Source: an uncultured Erysipelotrichaceae bacterium
Lineage (GTDB): Bacteria; Bacillota_I; Bacilli_A; Erysipelotrichales; Erysipelotrichaceae
DNA: 18,419 nucleotides
Assembly (NCBI GenBank): GCA_905201565.1
Contig: CAJKOS010000017.1
Coordinates: 1-18,419, forward strand
Direction: 5' to 3'
The stretch's first letter is position 1. Each line of letters opens with the position of its first letter. Below the pieces are notes generated by a model. It saw only the letters and a list, made by a program, of their open reading frames with translations, was not told the DNA's origin and searched no databases. Positions 8,281-15,684 of this stretch are shown here, one piece after another. The translations under genes and the position numbers were made by a program.

Positions 8281-9021
8281 TTATGCGTGCATTACCCATT
8301 TGCGGATCTGTTGTTCAGATTCTCTTGTATGTTTCATAATTTCCTGGATTGGCATCCCACTTTCATACAGGCTTATGGCAATCATTTTGCTCTTGCGCTT
8401 TTCACCTTTTCTGAAACCAGCTCGTTCACCATCTCTATGAATCTTATCCATGATCTTGCACATATGCTTTCTCCCTTCCGGTGTTCTCTTGTAATAACCC
8501 ACATATTTTTTCAATACTTCATCCTGCATATCATCCACATTTGCCGTGTGGAAGTCATGCATGATCTTCCCGATGGGACTATCATCCTGGATTTGCGTGT
8601 TGAAGTAGTGTATGTCAGCTCCGGCATCTCCATCGGTAATGAACACGACATGGAATCTTCTGTACCGCTTCTTCTTTTTGAATTTGATACCCTTTTTGAT
8701 GGTATGCATTGCCATGAGTGCACCATTGTACGACGCCCGGTTGACGGAAGCTTCTGATAAATTATTCTGGATCTCTGCTTCATAGACATCTCCGGTAGTG
8801 CCGACACCCATCACATCAAGCCTTACGCCCTTGCCCCACATGTTGGTCAATGTCTTTTCCACCTCAACACGTCTGAGTCTGATTATCTCATCCTTCAATA
8901 ATGTTCTAAGAAGGTGCTCTGCACATTCCTTGTGTTTGAATACTTCCATGGCAAATTTGTTGCTCATGAGGGTGAGCTCATCTAATGTTTTCTCGTATCT
9001 TTGACGTAGTTTTCGTTTCAT
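8281..9021 (-). CDS. Rpn / PD-(D/E)XK nuclease-family transposase-like protein
   Basis: Predicted 246 aa. It resembles the PD-(D/E)XK 'nuclease family transposase' group related to E. coli Rpn recombination-promoting nucleases. Asp69 in the Arg-Leu-Asp-Val strand and Glu83-Ile-Gln85 in the following strand match the D...ExQ core of that group. A Lys/Arg-rich stretch is at about 114-123. The C-terminal 50 residues (Lys-rich, then Ile-Ser-Leu-Tyr-Glu-Ser-Gly-Met) look like the small DNA-binding helical tail often found there. The start has AAGGAG at good spacing and the gene ends with its own terminator, so it appears intact. These genes are usually scattered and multicopy; I see no terminal inverted repeats or target duplications around it. 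Confidence 0.8.
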   Translation of the reverse strand: MKRKLRQRYEKTLDELTLMSNKFAMEVFKHKECAEHLLRTLLKDEIIRLRRVEVEKTLTNMWGKGVRLDVMGVGTTGDVYEAEIQNNLSEASVNRASYNGALMAMHTIKKGIKFKKKKRYRRFHVVFITDGDAGADIHYFNTQIQDDSPIGKIMHDFHTANVDDMQDEVLKKYVGYYKRTPEGRKHMCKIMDKIHRDGERAGFRKGEKRKSKMIAISLYESGMPIQEIMKHTRESEQQIRKWVMHA

Positions 9022-9066
9022 AACAGCTCCTTCACGTATTCTTATTGCCTGAAAAAGTGATATTCC

Positions 9067-9675
9067 TCAGATTTTTTCAAACCATCCTTTATTTAAAGAA
9101 GCACACATGATTCTTACATCCTTTGTCTTTCCCAAACAATGCAATGCCCCACGCAATGTGGAACCAGTTGTCATCGTGTCATCGCATAGCAGGATTTTAC
9201 CCTTTGTACTTACACCTTCTTTTAAACGGATGTTGTCTGTCATCCTTTCCCTCTGTCTGCCTGTTTTCTTCTTCTGGTCCATTTCATTTACCAGCTCAAA
9301 TGGATCTTCAATGGTCTTTCCAATACCCTGAAACATCTTTGCAAGGTGATTAAATCCTCTTCTTTCTCTGTTCGCCTTTGCCGAAGGCATCAAAAATACC
9401 CGATATTTGTGATATTTGCGCTGTAATTTCTTCCTGTCACATTGCAAAAATACCGGAAATAAGGCTTCATCATACAGTTCCTTGTATTGCAGCAAACAAC
9501 TCGCAAAGGCATCATTGTAAATCCATGGTGCTTCTACCCGTACACCATCAAGTCGGATCTCATGTGGTGTCCTCTCCCATGCACTGCGGCATTTGCGGCA
9601 GATCACATCATCCGAAAGAAACAGATCATAGAGGTCATCCGACCCCATTTCCTTACCGCATAACAGACACCGCAT
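9067..9675 (-). CDS. comFC: ComF-family phosphoribosyltransferase-like protein (ComFC)
   Basis: Predicted 202 aa. ComFC is required for efficient DNA uptake in competent Firmicutes; its biochemical role is unsettled. The N-terminus has a zinc-ribbon-like pair (Cys3, Cys6, Cys26, Cys29). The type I phosphoribosyltransferase PRPP loop is clear at 161-173 (two Asp followed by Thr-Met-Thr-Thr-Gly-Ser-Thr). An Arg-x-x-Gly-Phe-Asn-His block at about 104-110 is the other ComF hallmark. The start overlaps comFA by 23 nt, so the two are co-translated. Gene order and motifs make the family assignment sure; whether the organism is naturally competent is not shown here. Confidence 0.9.
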   Translation of the reverse strand: MRCLLCGKEMGSDDLYDLFLSDDVICRKCRSAWERTPHEIRLDGVRVEAPWIYNDAFASCLLQYKELYDEALFPVFLQCDRKKLQRKYHKYRVFLMPSAKANRERRGFNHLAKMFQGIGKTIEDPFELVNEMDQKKKTGRQRERMTDNIRLKEGVSTKGKILLCDDTMTTGSTLRGALHCLGKTKDVRIMCASLNKGWFEKI

Positions 9676-10807
9676 GATTTGCCTCCATGATTGTCTTCTG
9701 ACACAACTTTGTTAACGCACTTTTCTCTTTGCAAAGAAACAAGACATCTCCATAAGGGTTTTGAAAATTACGACCAGCTCTTCCTGCCATCTGGATGAGT
9801 CCTGCCTCATCAAAAATCCGTGAGTCCGCATTCCATACACAGACATCCACATCTTTGATGGTCACCCCTCTTTCAAGGACTGTTGTTGCGACAAGAATGC
9901 CATGTTTCTTCTTCCTGTACCGTTCGATGATCGCATCGCGATCTGGTGATTTGCTTGTACATACACTGCACCTGACGAACAGAGAAAGCACCCTTCCCAT
10001 CCTTTCTGCCATCCTGATGGAAGGCACAAAGATGAGCCGGGGATGTGTGCGATGTTGTTTCAGCCATAACAATAACCGCACAAAGAGCACAACCGTCGGA
10101 CCGGTATGAATAACCGGTACTGGCAGGGGTTTACCATGTGGTCTTTCCTGCAGCCTGAGATGCAAAAGACTGCCTTCTTCACACCGCTTCTTCAATTCTT
10201 TATCTGGTGTAGCAGTCAGATACATCACATGCCCCTTGCATGCACTTCTTGCAATGCCATGCAAAACTTCACTTCCCCGGAAGGGAAATGCGTCCGGTTC
10301 ATCAAGTATCAGACAGTCAAACGTATGGTAATAGCGGTAGAGCTGATGAGTGGTGCAAACAATGAGGTCACCATCTGTCTTAGAGGTATGACCACCACAC
10401 ACCGCTGTCACAAGGGCATGGGGAAAGTATCCCTGCAATCGTTCACTGACTTCAAGGACCACCTGCCGTCTTGCAATCGCAAAGCAGATCTTCTTTTTCT
10501 CCCTGAGCATTCTCCTAATGACAAGAACCGTCATCTCTGTCTTGCCAGCACCACATACACAATCAAGCAGCACATCACTATGCACGATGTGCTCTGCCGC
10601 AAACATCGCAATCTCCTTCTGCTTTGGGGTCAAAGGATAGGGTAAGGTGTACTCTTCACTATGTTCACCCGGCTGTTGTACACCAGCTGACTTCAGCTCT
10701 TCCTCAATCAGAGCTCTTCCAAAAGAGATGCACTTGCGGCAATACCATCCTTTGGAGCCATGATAAAACCATGATGGATCTGTGTTTCCACAACGTGGGC
10801 ATTTCAT
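9653..10807 (-). CDS. comFA: ComFA-type DEAD/helicase-like competence ATPase
   Basis: Predicted 384 aa. ComFA is the ATPase thought to help pull single-stranded DNA through the ComEC channel during transformation. A four-Cys zinc site (Cys3, Cys6, Cys23, Cys26) is followed by a PriA/DEAD-like helicase core: Walker A GAGKT at 86-90, a DEPDAFPF Walker B typical of ComFA, Thr-Ala-Thr (motif III), and the C-terminal lobe with Gln-x-x-Gly-Arg-Ala-Gly-Arg. AGGAGG precedes ATG 10807 at good spacing. It is shorter than the B. subtilis protein (about 460 aa), mostly by a shorter N-terminus. It follows the ispD terminator, so its own promoter must lie in the 50 nt before it; I cannot pick one confidently. 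Confidence 0.93.
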   Translation of the reverse strand: MKCPRCGNTDPSWFYHGSKGWYCRKCISFGRALIEEELKSAGVQQPGEHSEEYTLPYPLTPKQKEIAMFAAEHIVHSDVLLDCVCGAGKTEMTVLVIRRMLREKKKICFAIARRQVVLEVSERLQGYFPHALVTAVCGGHTSKTDGDLIVCTTHQLYRYYHTFDCLILDEPDAFPFRGSEVLHGIARSACKGHVMYLTATPDKELKKRCEEGSLLHLRLQERPHGKPLPVPVIHTGPTVVLFVRLLLWLKQHRTHPRLIFVPSIRMAERMGRVLSLFVRCSVCTSKSPDRDAIIERYRKKKHGILVATTVLERGVTIKDVDVCVWNADSRIFDEAGLIQMAGRAGRNFQNPYGDVLFLCKEKSALTKLCQKTIMEANHAVSVMR

Positions 10808-10855
10808 ACATTCACCTCCTGCTATATATGTAGACAGGAAAGTGATTTTTCCCTC

Positions 10856-10881
10856 AAAAAAAGCAGGATTTTTTATCCTGC
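10856..10881 (-). terminator. Intrinsic terminator of ispD
   Basis: On the minus strand a 7-bp perfect stem, GCAGGAT with ATCCTGC (10881-10863), has a 5-nt loop and is followed by seven T (10862-10856). The last codons and the TAA stop of ispD form the left arm and loop. Confidence 0.88.
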
Positions 10882-11520
10882 CCTCAGATCTTCTCTTGTT
10901 GTAATCTTGATATTTTCATAACTGCCTTCTACTACAGTTATCTTTTCATCGCTGTAGCGAAGGACTAAGGAACAGTCATCTGTTCCCGTAAACCCATCTT
11001 CAAAAGCCTGTTTCATACAAGAAAGGATCAGATTTGTTTCAAATACCTGTGGGGTCTGGGCTGCCCGCAATGTACTCCTGTTTAGCGCCTTTACAATATA
11101 ACCATCTTCTACAACACTGATCGTATCTTTGCATGGCACCATGAGGCATGCGGCTTTATGATGCAATAGCGCATCTTTCAAAGCATCGAGGTTTTCCTGT
11201 TTCACATAAGGACGGGCACCATCATGTATCATGACCACATCTTCTTTCACTGCCAGCAGTCCATGGTATACGCTTTCCTGCCTTGAAGCACCACCTTTGG
11301 CAAGAACTGCTTTCTTTGGCCATGTACCACCGGTCATCTTATGAAAGTCATCTGCTTCTGTCACCACAACGATTTGTGTACACTCCACATCTTTTTGAAA
11401 GACTTCCATCGTATGCTGGAGGATGGTTCTGCCATCTTCCAAAGGGGCATATACCTTGTTATATCCAAGTCCCATCCGGCTGCCTTTTCCTGCCGCCACA
11501 ATTACCACACTATATTTCAT
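10873..11520 (-). CDS. ispD: 2-C-methyl-D-erythritol 4-phosphate cytidylyltransferase
   Basis: Predicted 215 aa. IspD joins CTP to MEP in the third step of the non-mevalonate isoprenoid pathway. The nucleotide loop Ala-Ala-Gly-Lys-Gly-Ser-Arg-Met is at about residues 9-16, followed by a Lys in the conserved position. His-Asp-Gly-Ala-Arg-Pro (IspD hallmark) and the Thr-Pro-Gln-x-Phe block are also present, and the length is slightly short of the usual 220-230. ATG 11520 has AAAGGTG six bases upstream; a GTG three codons earlier overlaps that site and is unlikely. It is not fused to IspF and no other MEP gene is adjacent. A glycerol/ribitol cytidylyltransferase (TagD-like or IspD2/TarI) is a close alternative, because TarI shares this fold. 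Confidence 0.82.
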   Translation of the reverse strand: MKYSVVIVAAGKGSRMGLGYNKVYAPLEDGRTILQHTMEVFQKDVECTQIVVVTEADDFHKMTGGTWPKKAVLAKGGASRQESVYHGLLAVKEDVVMIHDGARPYVKQENLDALKDALLHHKAACLMVPCKDTISVVEDGYIVKALNRSTLRAAQTPQVFETNLILSCMKQAFEDGFTGTDDCSLVLRYSDEKITVVEGSYENIKITTREDLRAG

Positions 11521-11538
11521 ATCTATCACCTTTTGTTT

Positions 11539-11547
11539 ATTCTACCA
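11539..11547 (-). promoter_or_regulatory. Possible extended -10 promoter of ispD
   Basis: On the minus strand TGGTAGAAT (TGn followed by TAGAAT, five of six to TATAAT) stands about 18 nt before the ispD start codon and just after the terminator of the upstream PDZ gene. I see no good -35, so this rests on the extended -10 alone. Confidence 0.4.
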
Positions 11548-11567
11548 TAAGGTGAGTAGCACGCATG

Positions 11568-11589
11568 AAAAAAGCCACCCTCAGGCAGC
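11568..11589 (-). terminator. Intrinsic terminator of the PDZ-protein gene
   Basis: On the minus strand GCTGCC and GGTGGC pair (four Watson-Crick and two G-T pairs) around a TGAG loop, followed by six T. The TGA stop codon of the PDZ gene forms part of the loop. Confidence 0.75.
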
Positions 11590-12261
11590 TCTGTTTTCAT
11601 CAGTAGTCAATGAATTTCTCGATACAAGTTCCACATCAGCCGTAAACTCTTCTCCATCGCGCACAGCTGTAATGGTTACCGTATCTCCTGCTTCTTTCTT
11701 TGCTATCACACCAGAAAGGTCCTGGTTTGTACTGACATCGGTATCATCCGCTTTAATGATGCGATCACCAATCTTTAAACCAGCTTCCTGTGCTTTGGAA
11801 CCAACCGAAATCGCTACAACATACACACCGGCTTCCTGTTCTTCGCTTTCTGTGACCTGTTGTACGGTTATACCGAGTACTGCAGAACTTTCAGAAGGTG
11901 TTTCTTCTTCAGAACTGCCAGAATCCGGCAGGGAATACGAATAACTTCCATCCCCAAAAGGCAATGCGCCAAAGAACTGGGCAGCACTGTTATCCACAGT
12001 TGTTTCCTTTTCTCCTACACCCATATAATTTGCCAGGGCTCCTCCACCAAATCCACACGCAAAGCAGAATATGGCAGCTGTCAAAACCTTGCCGATCAAT
12101 GCCCAGTTGATATGTATGTGACGTGGTTCATTGACCGCTTTTACAGTTGTAGTATCTGTAAATACCTTCTGTGTGGTCTGTTCCTCAGGTTTTGCTTTTG
12201 GCTGTTCTTCTTTCTGACTGTCAACGCCTGGCAGTTCTTCAACATTCTTATCTTCTTCCAT
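11581..12261 (-). CDS. Membrane-anchored PDZ-domain protein (HtrA-like, no protease domain)
   Basis: Predicted 226 aa. The order is: a charged Glu/Lys/Gln-rich cytoplasmic N-terminus (about 1-45), one transmembrane segment (about 53-78, rich in Ala/Gly/Phe/Cys), a short Ser/Glu/Pro-rich extracellular linker (about 85-125), and a single PDZ domain (about 127-217; Val-Leu-Gly-Ile, Val-Gly-Ser-Lys-Ala-x-Glu-Ala-Gly-Leu-Lys-x-Gly-Asp-Arg-Ile, then Asp-Leu-x-x-Val-Ile). This is the N-terminus and C-terminus of a Gram-positive HtrA with the trypsin-like protease domain missing: no His-Asp-Ser triad can be seen. The start has AAGGTGG upstream. It may be an adaptor or inhibitor for a separate envelope protease. 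It lies downstream of the GGDEF-EAL gene with a 77-nt gap. Confidence 0.82.
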   Translation of the reverse strand: MEEDKNVEELPGVDSQKEEQPKAKPEEQTTQKVFTDTTTVKAVNEPRHIHINWALIGKVLTAAIFCFACGFGGGALANYMGVGEKETTVDNSAAQFFGALPFGDGSYSYSLPDSGSSEEETPSESSAVLGITVQQVTESEEQEAGVYVVAISVGSKAQEAGLKIGDRIIKADDTDVSTNQDLSGVIAKKEAGDTVTITAVRDGEEFTADVELVSRNSLTTDENRAA

Positions 12262-12338
12262 GATTTCACCACCTTACATTGTCATCATACTGACCAATTG
12301 TGAAAAACATCTGATCAAATCATGACAATACAAGGATA

Positions 12339-14588
12339 TCATTCTTTCCTGATACCGCCACCATACAATACTGAGGCAACCAATGCTTTCTTTCCGGTTA
12401 TCGGATTTTCACCAAGATAGCGCACAAAGGTAGGCACACGTCCATCCTGCTTGAAATAATCACTATTTGATGCCCATGAACCAGTACCCACCGCTTCTTC
12501 GCACAATGCCACAAAAGCAGGATCTATCGCAAATGTATCTTCTCCATCCGCCTTGTTTCGATCTTCGAAATAGCACATGTAGCCACGGTTTGCACGGATG
12601 ATTTCTAGATTTCCATCTTCGTCCATTTCCAGTACTGCGGATGGCACAATGCGCAATTGATCCGGAATACTGCCATCCCCAAGTCTTACCGGTTCATTGA
12701 GATTGATCTTTCCAATCTTATCAAAGTATTCCGCTTCTACAGGGCTTTCCAGCTGTCTCATCGTACCATTGCGGTATTTGTTCATTACCTGTTTCAATGG
12801 ATTCGGTGAACTGAAGTAATAACCCTGTAACTTGGATACACCGATGGTCTTGAGAATATCATATTGTTCTTCTGTCTCTACACCTTCTGCAAGTGTTTCT
12901 ATGCCTATGCGGTTTGCCATATCCACAATGGTGCTGAGAATAATCTCACTGCGTGAACCATGTTTCAGGGTTCTTGTGAAATAGGCATCAAACTTCAGCA
13001 GATCAAACTGGAAAGTATCCAGAAGATTCAAAGCAGAATAGCCGCTGCCAAAGTCATCAATCCATACCTGGAAACCATGTTCACGGAACCCATTGATGAT
13101 TTCCCGTAAGAAATCACTTCTTTCCGCAAGGGCACTCTCCGTAATTTCTATAATCAGATAGCGATGATCAATGCCTGCCTTATCTGCCATTTCCATGATT
13201 TCCCTGCACATGTCAAGCTGGGTGAAATCCGTACGGGACAGATTAACGGATACAGGATTAATGAACATCCCATTCTTTTCCCGGTTTTTGAGGTCTCTTA
13301 AAATGTTGGCAATATTACAAAGATCTATTTTATAGATCAGACGGTTATCTTCCAGTACCGGCACAAAGTCATCAGGCTGGATTCTGCCAAGTTCCGGATC
13401 ATTCCATCGAACTAATGCTTCTTCACTGCACAATTCCCCGGTAGAACTTCTGACCACCGGCTGATACCATGTCTCAATCCAACCTTCATGGACGGCACGG
13501 TCTACATTCTGCAATATATACTGCCGCTTTTCGACTTCTCTTTTGAACAGTTCATCAAACTCACGGCAAGGCACATCCGGTGACTTGCGGATACTGTCCG
13601 CAGCCGTCTTTGCCCTGTCACAGGCAGTACCGATTTCCTCATCCTTTTCCAGTTCATACATACCGGCTTTCAACTGGCTGGCACCTGTTTCTTCATCCAG
13701 TTCTCCCATCTCATGAAACAGTCGGTATAATGATTCCTCTGCCTGTTCTCTTTCACAAAGCACAACAAAGTGGTCCTGTCCTGCTCTTCCGGCAAGCTCA
13801 CCCGCAAATGCAGTGCGGATCTGTTCCGCTGCCTTCTTCATCAGAAGACTGCCTTTTTCAAAACCAGACCTGGCATTATAGATCTTGAGATTTGTGATAT
13901 TGAAATAGATCAATACCGGATGGTCAGCACGTGCAAAGATCTCCTTTGCCTTTCTTCCTGCCATATCCAAAAACTGGTAGAAATTTGGAAGACCCGTAAG
14001 CAGATCATAACTCCGTGACATATCCGCAATATAATTTTCAAGCTTTGCCTCACGCCATGCATTCAATATGCCAGAAGTAATCACCGAAGCTGTACAGAAC
14101 CCACAACAATGTAACAATGTCCTTTCAAAATCACCCATTGGCATCTTAAAGAAATACGCAACCATATAGACAATAGTCCAAAGCAATGTCCAAAGATATA
14201 CCCTCTCTCTTCTATCAAAGATCAACAGCGGCATGATAAAGATAAACACTGTCATCTCCGGCCAGAATGGATCCTGTGCAGTATTGGCAGCGATCAATGA
14301 AACAATCGGTACAACCTGCAGGATATATAACAGCTTTGTGTTCCAGGAATTATCATCTTTTAATTTTGTATAGATAAAGACACATAACAGATGATAGCAG
14401 AGCATGATACCATCCATGACAAGATTCACATATTCCCGTGTCAATATCTGGGCAATCACATCAAAAAGGCAGAAAATCAGACCACTGGCAGCCAGATACA
14501 AAATAGCCAGCCGGTTGATTCTGCTCACCTCTCTGCTGTGCAGGGCAAAGATTTCTGGATTTTCCCTCTCCCAGGTCAGTCTTCGCAT
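12339..14588 (-). CDS. Membrane GGDEF-EAL protein, likely cyclic-di-GMP phosphodiesterase
   Basis: Predicted 749 aa. Residues about 25-180 hold six or so hydrophobic segments, then a GGDEF domain begins at Asp-Leu-Leu-Thr-Gly-Leu-Pro (195-201). Its signature is changed to GQDHF (270-274) and the first metal Asp is Asn230, so diguanylate cyclase activity is unlikely. The EAL domain (about 365-605) looks intact: Glu390-Ala-Leu, Asn449, Glu481, Asp511-Asp512, Lys532 and Glu568 match the metal- and substrate-binding positions. A C-terminal part of about 120 residues resembles a degenerate PAS module (Ser-Ala-Val-Leu-Glu-Met-Asp, then Ala-Asn-Arg-Gly-Tyr). The likely job is c-di-GMP hydrolysis controlled by the membrane sensor and GTP binding at the GGDEF half. 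AAGGGG precedes the start. Confidence 0.88.
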   Translation of the reverse strand: MRRLTWERENPEIFALHSREVSRINRLAILYLAASGLIFCLFDVIAQILTREYVNLVMDGIMLCYHLLCVFIYTKLKDDNSWNTKLLYILQVVPIVSLIAANTAQDPFWPEMTVFIFIMPLLIFDRRERVYLWTLLWTIVYMVAYFFKMPMGDFERTLLHCCGFCTASVITSGILNAWREAKLENYIADMSRSYDLLTGLPNFYQFLDMAGRKAKEIFARADHPVLIYFNITNLKIYNARSGFEKGSLLMKKAAEQIRTAFAGELAGRAGQDHFVVLCEREQAEESLYRLFHEMGELDEETGASQLKAGMYELEKDEEIGTACDRAKTAADSIRKSPDVPCREFDELFKREVEKRQYILQNVDRAVHEGWIETWYQPVVRSSTGELCSEEALVRWNDPELGRIQPDDFVPVLEDNRLIYKIDLCNIANILRDLKNREKNGMFINPVSVNLSRTDFTQLDMCREIMEMADKAGIDHRYLIIEITESALAERSDFLREIINGFREHGFQVWIDDFGSGYSALNLLDTFQFDLLKFDAYFTRTLKHGSRSEIILSTIVDMANRIGIETLAEGVETEEQYDILKTIGVSKLQGYYFSSPNPLKQVMNKYRNGTMRQLESPVEAEYFDKIGKINLNEPVRLGDGSIPDQLRIVPSAVLEMDEDGNLEIIRANRGYMCYFEDRNKADGEDTFAIDPAFVALCEEAVGTGSWASNSDYFKQDGRVPTFVRYLGENPITGKKALVASVLYGGGIRKE

Positions 14589-14650
14589 AACGTGTCCCCT
14601 TGTTACTCCATATTATCACATCATCTGTCGTATAAAAGGACTTGACAACA

Positions 14651-14681
14651 AATAAAAACAGATATCAAATCCGATATCTGT
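14651..14681 (-). terminator. Intrinsic terminator of the histidine phosphatase gene
   Basis: On the minus strand a 9-bp perfect stem, ACAGATATC with GATATCTGT (14681-14658), has a 6-nt loop and is followed by TTTTTATT. It lies 2 nt past the phosphatase stop codon and separates it from the GGDEF-EAL gene, whose promoter must lie in the remaining 60 nt. Confidence 0.88.
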
Positions 14682-14683
14682 CC

Positions 14684-15409
14684 TCAATGTCCATCATTAT
14701 CTTCAAAACACTCCGCATACCTTGCCGCAAATGATGGTTTTTCACCATTTTCCAACAAATGCGTCAGATCACCAAACGAAGTCACCCTGAGCGAAGCCAC
14801 TCCCTTCCTTCTCTCTTCTGTATAAATCGTGGTCACACTTGTAGGAAGTGCACAAAGTCCATGCCATAGCGGCATTGGTGAAACCTCCATGATATGAGAA
14901 AGCAATACTGTCTCAAGTCCAAAGTGGCAGAACAGGCAGATCGTCTTATGATTGCCCTGTTCTGTAAGGTAGACATGACCATCTCTTTCATATCCATACT
15001 TTGCCAGCAGTGCATCAAATCCACGAACAACCGTATTATACGCTTCCTTGACATGTGCTTCCATAAACACAGGGTTTTCAAACCAGTGGTCCTTATCATA
15101 GAAACGTTCATCCTTTGTCCAATCTGCAGGAAGCCAGTCCCAGGCAATTGTCCTGTGCAGCTTTATATCTGGTCGTTTGATCTTTGGTGTAAACTCCTCC
15201 AGCCAGTCTAAAACCTCAGCTTCGCGATTCATTGCCTTCAATGTCAAAGAAGCAGTATCCTTTGCCCTGCCTAGTGGTGATACATAGAAATCATCAATCT
15301 GTTCTTTGCTGAGCCTTCTGGACAACAACTCCGCCTCTCTCCAGCCTTTTTCCGTCAATGTATCATGTGCATAATCCGGTTCACCATGTCTGATAATCAG
15401 TATCCGCAT
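14684..15409 (-). CDS. Histidine phosphatase family (phosphoglycerate-mutase-like) protein
   Basis: Predicted 241 aa. The catalytic Arg7-His8-Gly9-Glu motif is at the N-terminus after a short beta strand, Arg48 in Ser-Pro-Leu-Gly-Arg-Ala matches the second phosphate Arg, and His162 in Cys-His-Phe-Gly is the second catalytic His. These are the marks of the RHG superfamily; the substrate cannot be told. It is longer than simple cobalamin/PGM-like members (about 200 aa) because of an insert of roughly 50 residues (about 75-125) rich in Trp/Asp/Lys. AGAAGGG precedes ATG 15409. It is divergent from the tRNA-Thr gene and ends in its own terminator, so it is a single-gene unit. Confidence 0.87.
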   Translation of the reverse strand: MRILIIRHGEPDYAHDTLTEKGWREAELLSRRLSKEQIDDFYVSPLGRAKDTASLTLKAMNREAEVLDWLEEFTPKIKRPDIKLHRTIAWDWLPADWTKDERFYDKDHWFENPVFMEAHVKEAYNTVVRGFDALLAKYGYERDGHVYLTEQGNHKTICLFCHFGLETVLLSHIMEVSPMPLWHGLCALPTSVTTIYTEERRKGVASLRVTSFGDLTHLLENGEKPSFAARYAECFEDNDGH

Positions 15410-15423
15410 ATTCCCTTCTCCAT

Positions 15424-15452
15424 TTGAAAACTTTCATCAACTCGTATATAAT
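15424..15452 (+). promoter_or_regulatory. Promoter of tRNA-Thr
   Basis: TTGAAA (15424-15429), a 17-nt spacer and a perfect TATAAT (15447-15452) stand 15 nt before the first base of the tRNA. Confidence 0.8.
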
Positions 15453-15467
15453 AACAAAGCTTTACAT

Positions 15468-15540
15468 GCCGGCATAGCTCAGTCGGTAGAGCAACTCATT
15501 CGTAATGAGTAGGTCGTTGGTTCGATTCCGATTGCCGGCA
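15468..15540 (+). tRNA. tRNA-Thr (anticodon CGU)
   Basis: A full 73-nt cloverleaf: acceptor GCCGGCA with TGCCGGC, a D arm GCTC/GAGC, an anticodon stem ACTCA/TGAGT with loop TTCGTAA (anticodon CGT at 15501-15503), a 5-nt variable loop, and a T arm GTTGG/CCGAT (two G-U pairs) with loop TTCGATT. The discriminator is A and no CCA is encoded. CGU decodes the threonine codon ACG. It stands alone, with its own promoter and terminator. The downstream DNA looks accessory, which fits use of this tRNA as an integration site. Confidence 0.95.
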
Positions 15541-15549
15541 CTTTATTTT

Positions 15550-15573
15550 ACCGCAACATTATGCGGTTTTTTT
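15550..15573 (+). terminator. Intrinsic terminator of tRNA-Thr
   Basis: A 6-bp stem, ACCGCA (15550-15555) with TGCGGT (15562-15567), is followed by eight T (15566-15573). It lies 10 nt past the tRNA 3' end. Confidence 0.85.
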
Positions 15574-15612
15574 AATTTGTGTATTCAATCTGAAATCTCA
15601 CAATATGACAAA

Positions 15613-15630
15613 TGGTCAACTTCTGGTCAA
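15613..15630. repeat. Two TGGTCAA direct repeats beside the tRNA (possible integrase arm sites)
   Basis: TGGTCAA occurs at 15613-15619 and again at 15624-15630, an 11-nt (about one helical turn) period, 73 nt past the tRNA 3' end. Short spaced direct repeats like this beside a tRNA are typical of the arm-type sites of tyrosine recombinases. No integrase gene and no second copy of the tRNA end is visible in this window, so the role is inference. Confidence 0.35.
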
Positions 15631-15663
15631 AAAAAGCCTGAAACATCACATATCCCGGACTTC
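15629..15663 (-). terminator. Probable terminator of the small hydrophobic-peptide gene
   Basis: On the minus strand AAGTCCGGGATA can fold back on TGTTTCAGGCTT with several G-T pairs and one mismatch, and is followed by seven T. The upstream arm shares the repeated 31-nt element with the stronger terminator at 17134-17160. Confidence 0.5.
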
Positions 15664-15684
15664 ACATTCATCCAAAGATTGCTT
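15654..15684. repeat. Copy 1 of a 31-nt direct repeat (gene 3' end)
   Basis: This 31-nt stretch matches 17153-17183 at 29 of 31 positions, same orientation. It covers the last five codons and stop of the 42-aa peptide and the first arm of its terminator. Confidence 0.85.

Noticed and set aside
10106..10645. Plus-strand frame of 179 codons opposite comFA
   Set aside because: Antisense to a clear helicase gene; no ribosome site or family features.
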